Of a stretch of 64,000 bases of DNA, positions 61,699-64,000 are shown piece by piece. The number at the start of each line of letters is the position of its first letter. Position 1 is the stretch's first letter. Under the pieces are notes generated by a model. It worked only from the letters and a program-made list of their open reading frames with translations. It made no database searches and had not been told where the DNA came from. Origin of the DNA: Psychrobacillus sp032154225. Its GTDB lineage: Bacteria > Bacillota > Bacilli > Bacillales_A > Planococcaceae. The stretch covers positions 124,001 to 188,000 of the forward strand of contig NZ_JALDYF010000005.1 of NCBI RefSeq assembly GCF_032154225.1. The letters run 5' to 3'. A program made the position numbers and the translations under genes.

Positions 61699-64000
61699 AT
61701 GTTACAATCTATAAAAAAAATGATCTCGGGAGAAGTAATCGAGATTAAACAATTAAAAAAAATTGTTTCCAAAATTAATTCATTAGAAGACTCATTTATA
61801 AATAAAACTGATTTAGAGCTACAAGAATACTCCTATTACTTCCGTGATCAATTAAACAATAATGTATCACCAGAAGAAATAATTATAGAAGCATTTGCAG
61901 TCGTACGTGAAGCTTCTAAACGTATACTAGGTAAGCGTCATTATGACTCGCAATTAATGGGTGGTGCTGTTCTTACCCAATCGCAGATTGCGCAAATGCA
62001 AACCGGGGAAGGGAAAACATTAGTTGCTACTCTTCCAGCATATGTGATGGCGCTTTACGGCAATGGTACGCATATTATTACAGCAAATGAATACTTAGCT
62101 ACGCGAGATTTTGAAGAAACAAAACCTCTATTTGAATTTTTAGGTTTAACGGTTGGATTAAACGTTTCTGGAATCGATAGTGGTGAAAAACAAGCTGCAT
62201 ATAATTGTGATATTACTTATGGTACTGGTACTGAATTCGGCTTTGATTATTTAAGAGATCATATGGTGCAAGGCCAAGGCCAATTAGTGCAGCGCCCTCT
62301 TTTTTACGCTTTAATTGATGAAGTCGATAGTATTTTAATCGATGAAGCAAGAACTCCATTAATCATTGCAGGGAAATCAAACGCAAGTTTAAACTTATTT
62401 CCAATCATGCATCTTGTAGTGGATTCTTTCAAAGAAGGCGAAGACTATGATCATTATCCTGAAACGAAGCAAATTGTACTATTAGATGGCGGTGCCGATC
62501 GTTTAGAAGCTGCATTTGGCATTAAAAATGTATATGACAGCGAACATCGTGAATTCATGCATATTGCCATGCAAACGCTTCGTGCGAAAGTTATTATGCA
62601 TAAAGACGTAGATTATATTGTAAAAGACGATAAAATTATGATTGTTGACCCTTATACAGGTCGTGTGATGGATGGTCGTACATACAGTGACGGGCTCCAC
62701 CAAGCAATAGAAGCAAAAGAAAAAGTTTCTTTAAAAGAAGAAAACAATACACAAGCTTCTGTTACGATCCAACATTATTTCAGATTGTATAAGCATGTTT
62801 CCGGTATGACTGGTAGTGCCGTACCTTCCAAAGAAGAGTTTTGGGAAACATATAATTTACGAGTGACCGAAATTCCAACAAACAAACCAAATAAGCGAAT
62901 CGATATGGAAACGCTTGTTTATTTAACATATGATGATAAAACAAAAAAAATTGTCGATGAGATTAAAAAATTCCATGAAATTAAAAGACCTGTTTTAATT
63001 GGAACGACGTCTATTGAGCAATCCGAAAAACTTTCTACTTATTTAAAAGAATTGAAAATTGAACATTCTATTTTAAATGCCAAAACAGAAGAAGATGAAG
63101 CAGAACTTATCTCAATTGCTGGGCAATTAAATAAAATAATGATTGCAACAAATATGGCTGGCCGTGGAACAGACATTATTCTTGGAGAAGGTGTCGCTGA
63201 ACTTGGAGGTTTGCATATTATCGGCACTGAGCTTCATAGCAGTGCGCGAATTGATATGCAGCTTCGTGGTCGCGGAGGTCGCCAAGGTGATCCTGGTAGT
63301 ACACAATTTATCGTTTCTTTAGAAGATGAGTTATTCTATTATTACGATGAAGAAGAATTTGCGAAATACAAAGGCAAAGTTAAAACAAATGATGCTGGTC
63401 TAATTAGTGCACCAAATCCAACGAAGTTTGTATACAATGTACAAAATGTAATCGAAGGTATGCATTTTTCTAGTCGTTCTCATTTATTGAAAATAGACGA
63501 AATTAGTAATGATCAACAAAAAGTAATGTACAACTATCGCGAAAAAGCATTATATGTAGAAAATATGCAATCACTTATAGAAAGTGCTTTGCAAGAACGC
63601 TTTTATGGTCTGGTAGAAGAAATTCCTGAACTAAACATAGAAGAATCTGATAGCCATTCTCTTTTAAAAGAAATAGTCGATGAGATTAAAATTATGAACA
63701 TGTTAACGTCTAAAGACGAAAGCAATTTCACATCGCTCGATTCGGACAATAAAGAGAAACTAACAAAAACATTAGAAGAAGTTTACAATGATGCATTAAA
63801 TATATTAAGCAGTGATGATGCTACAGGCGCTATTTGGCACGATATTCAATCGATTTACTTAGAAACATTGGATCGTTATTGGATTACTCATTTAGATAAT
63901 CTTCATCATTTAAAAGAAGGTCTCGGTATTCGAGGTTATTCACAAGAAGATCCTTATCGACTATTCTCTTTCGATGCACTTCATTTGTTCAATGAAATGC
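61699..64000 (+). CDS. secA2: Accessory Sec translocase ATPase SecA2 (3' end outside window)
   Basis: Runs 767 codons to the window edge without a stop; family length suggests about 20 more. It begins MLQSIKKMISGEV, unlike housekeeping SecA, and has Walker A QTGEGKT (101-107), Walker B LIDEVDSILIDEA (about 205), TSIEQSEKL, and NMAGRGTDIILGEG. The ATG at 61699 has GGGAG seven nt upstream; one two codons earlier is too close. SecA2 exports subsets of proteins, including S-layer proteins in some Bacillus. Its position beside wall-polymer and exported-protein genes fits that. Confidence 0.93.
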   Translation, partial: MLQSIKKMISGEVIEIKQLKKIVSKINSLEDSFINKTDLELQEYSYYFRDQLNNNVSPEEIIIEAFAVVREASKRILGKRHYDSQLMGGAVLTQSQIAQMQTGEGKTLVATLPAYVMALYGNGTHIITANEYLATRDFEETKPLFEFLGLTVGLNVSGIDSGEKQAAYNCDITYGTGTEFGFDYLRDHMVQGQGQLVQRPLFYALIDEVDSILIDEARTPLIIAGKSNASLNLFPIMHLVVDSFKEGEDYDHYPETKQIVLLDGGADRLEAAFGIKNVYDSEHREFMHIAMQTLRAKVIMHKDVDYIVKDDKIMIVDPYTGRVMDGRTYSDGLHQAIEAKEKVSLKEENNTQASVTIQHYFRLYKHVSGMTGSAVPSKEEFWETYNLRVTEIPTNKPNKRIDMETLVYLTYDDKTKKIVDEIKKFHEIKRPVLIGTTSIEQSEKLSTYLKELKIEHSILNAKTEEDEAELISIAGQLNKIMIATNMAGRGTDIILGEGVAELGGLHIIGTELHSSARIDMQLRGRGGRQGDPGSTQFIVSLEDELFYYYDEEEFAKYKGKVKTNDAGLISAPNPTKFVYNVQNVIEGMHFSSRSHLLKIDEISNDQQKVMYNYREKALYVENMQSLIESALQERFYGLVEEIPELNIEESDSHSLLKEIVDEIKIMNMLTSKDESNFTSLDSDNKEKLTKTLEEVYNDALNILSSDDATGAIWHDIQSIYLETLDRYWITHLDNLHHLKEGLGIRGYSQEDPYRLFSFDALHLFNEM

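Noticed and set aside
61569..61772. Minus-strand reading frame upstream of secA2
   Set aside because: It overlaps the secA2 start on the other strand, has hydrophobic low-complexity translation and no ribosome-binding site.
1..64000. Prophage, IS element or integron
   Set aside because: No integrase, transposase, phage structural gene or attachment-type direct repeat was recognised on either strand.

Overview
The window looks like chromosomal DNA from a motile, low-GC Gram-positive of the Bacillales, most likely Planococcaceae-like (Psychrobacillus/Lysinibacillus/Solibacillus relatives; the genus is inference). The core is the classic Bacillus late-flagellar/competence/degSU block on the minus strand (degS-degU, degV, comFA-comFC, yvyF-flgM-flgN-flgK-flgL-yviE-fliW-csrA-hag). 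No comFB is present, and fliD/fliS do not follow hag.

Region 1 (1-18.4 kb, minus strand) is a flagellin-glycosylation island placed directly downstream of hag. Two Maf-type (DUF115) glycosyltransferases separated by a small helical protein are followed by a nine-gene set in the style of Campylobacter leg/ptm (legB, legC, legG, legI, legH, ptmE, ptmF, legF, ptmA). This set predicts CMP-legionaminic acid made through GDP-linked intermediates. After a strong terminator at 6.45 kb a second operon starts: rfbH, rfbF, rfbG, a reductase/epimerase and a ThDP enzyme. It predicts a CDP-3,6-dideoxyhexose that receives a two-carbon branch (a yersiniose-type sugar). Both operons are preceded by matches to the sigma-D (FliA-type) -10 element.

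Region 2 (18.4-31.5 kb) holds hag with its CsrA-binding leader, the csrA/fliW regulators, hook-filament proteins, the flgM anti-sigma factor, competence DNA-uptake genes, degV, a lipoprotein and degSU. Between them, on the plus strand, lies a NERD-domain gene with a one-base break in an A8 tract, and next to it an unusual 13-copy array of a 12-bp motif repeated every 21 bp.

Region 3 (31.6-38.8 kb) has the yigZ homologue, a secreted CAP-domain protein, and a wall-lytic operon (six-SH3b amidase, coiled-coil SH3b protein, SpoIID/LytB protein). It ends in about 780 bp of non-coding DNA with several strong hairpins and a GC-rich dispersed-repeat-like element.

Region 4 (38.8-56 kb, minus) is a Wzx/Wzy-type wall-polymer locus: a TagO/WecA initiator, UDP-GlcNAc dehydrogenase, Gfo/Idh oxidase, aminotransferase, acetyltransferase and 2-epimerase for a diacetamido-uronic acid (UDP-ManNAc3NAcA type), plus flippase, polymerase, Wzz, three glycosyltransferases, GalU, an asparagine-synthetase-like protein and an LCP ligase. 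It is most simply read as a secondary cell wall polymer cluster.

Region 5 (56-64 kb) has three further minus-strand genes (a small unknown protein, a NAGPA-type phosphodiester glycosidase and a secreted beta-propeller protein) and then a divergent secA2 that runs off the right edge. Together regions 4 and 5 suggest a surface built from a wall polymer with accessory Sec export. No tRNA, rRNA, CRISPR, IS element or prophage gene was recognised.
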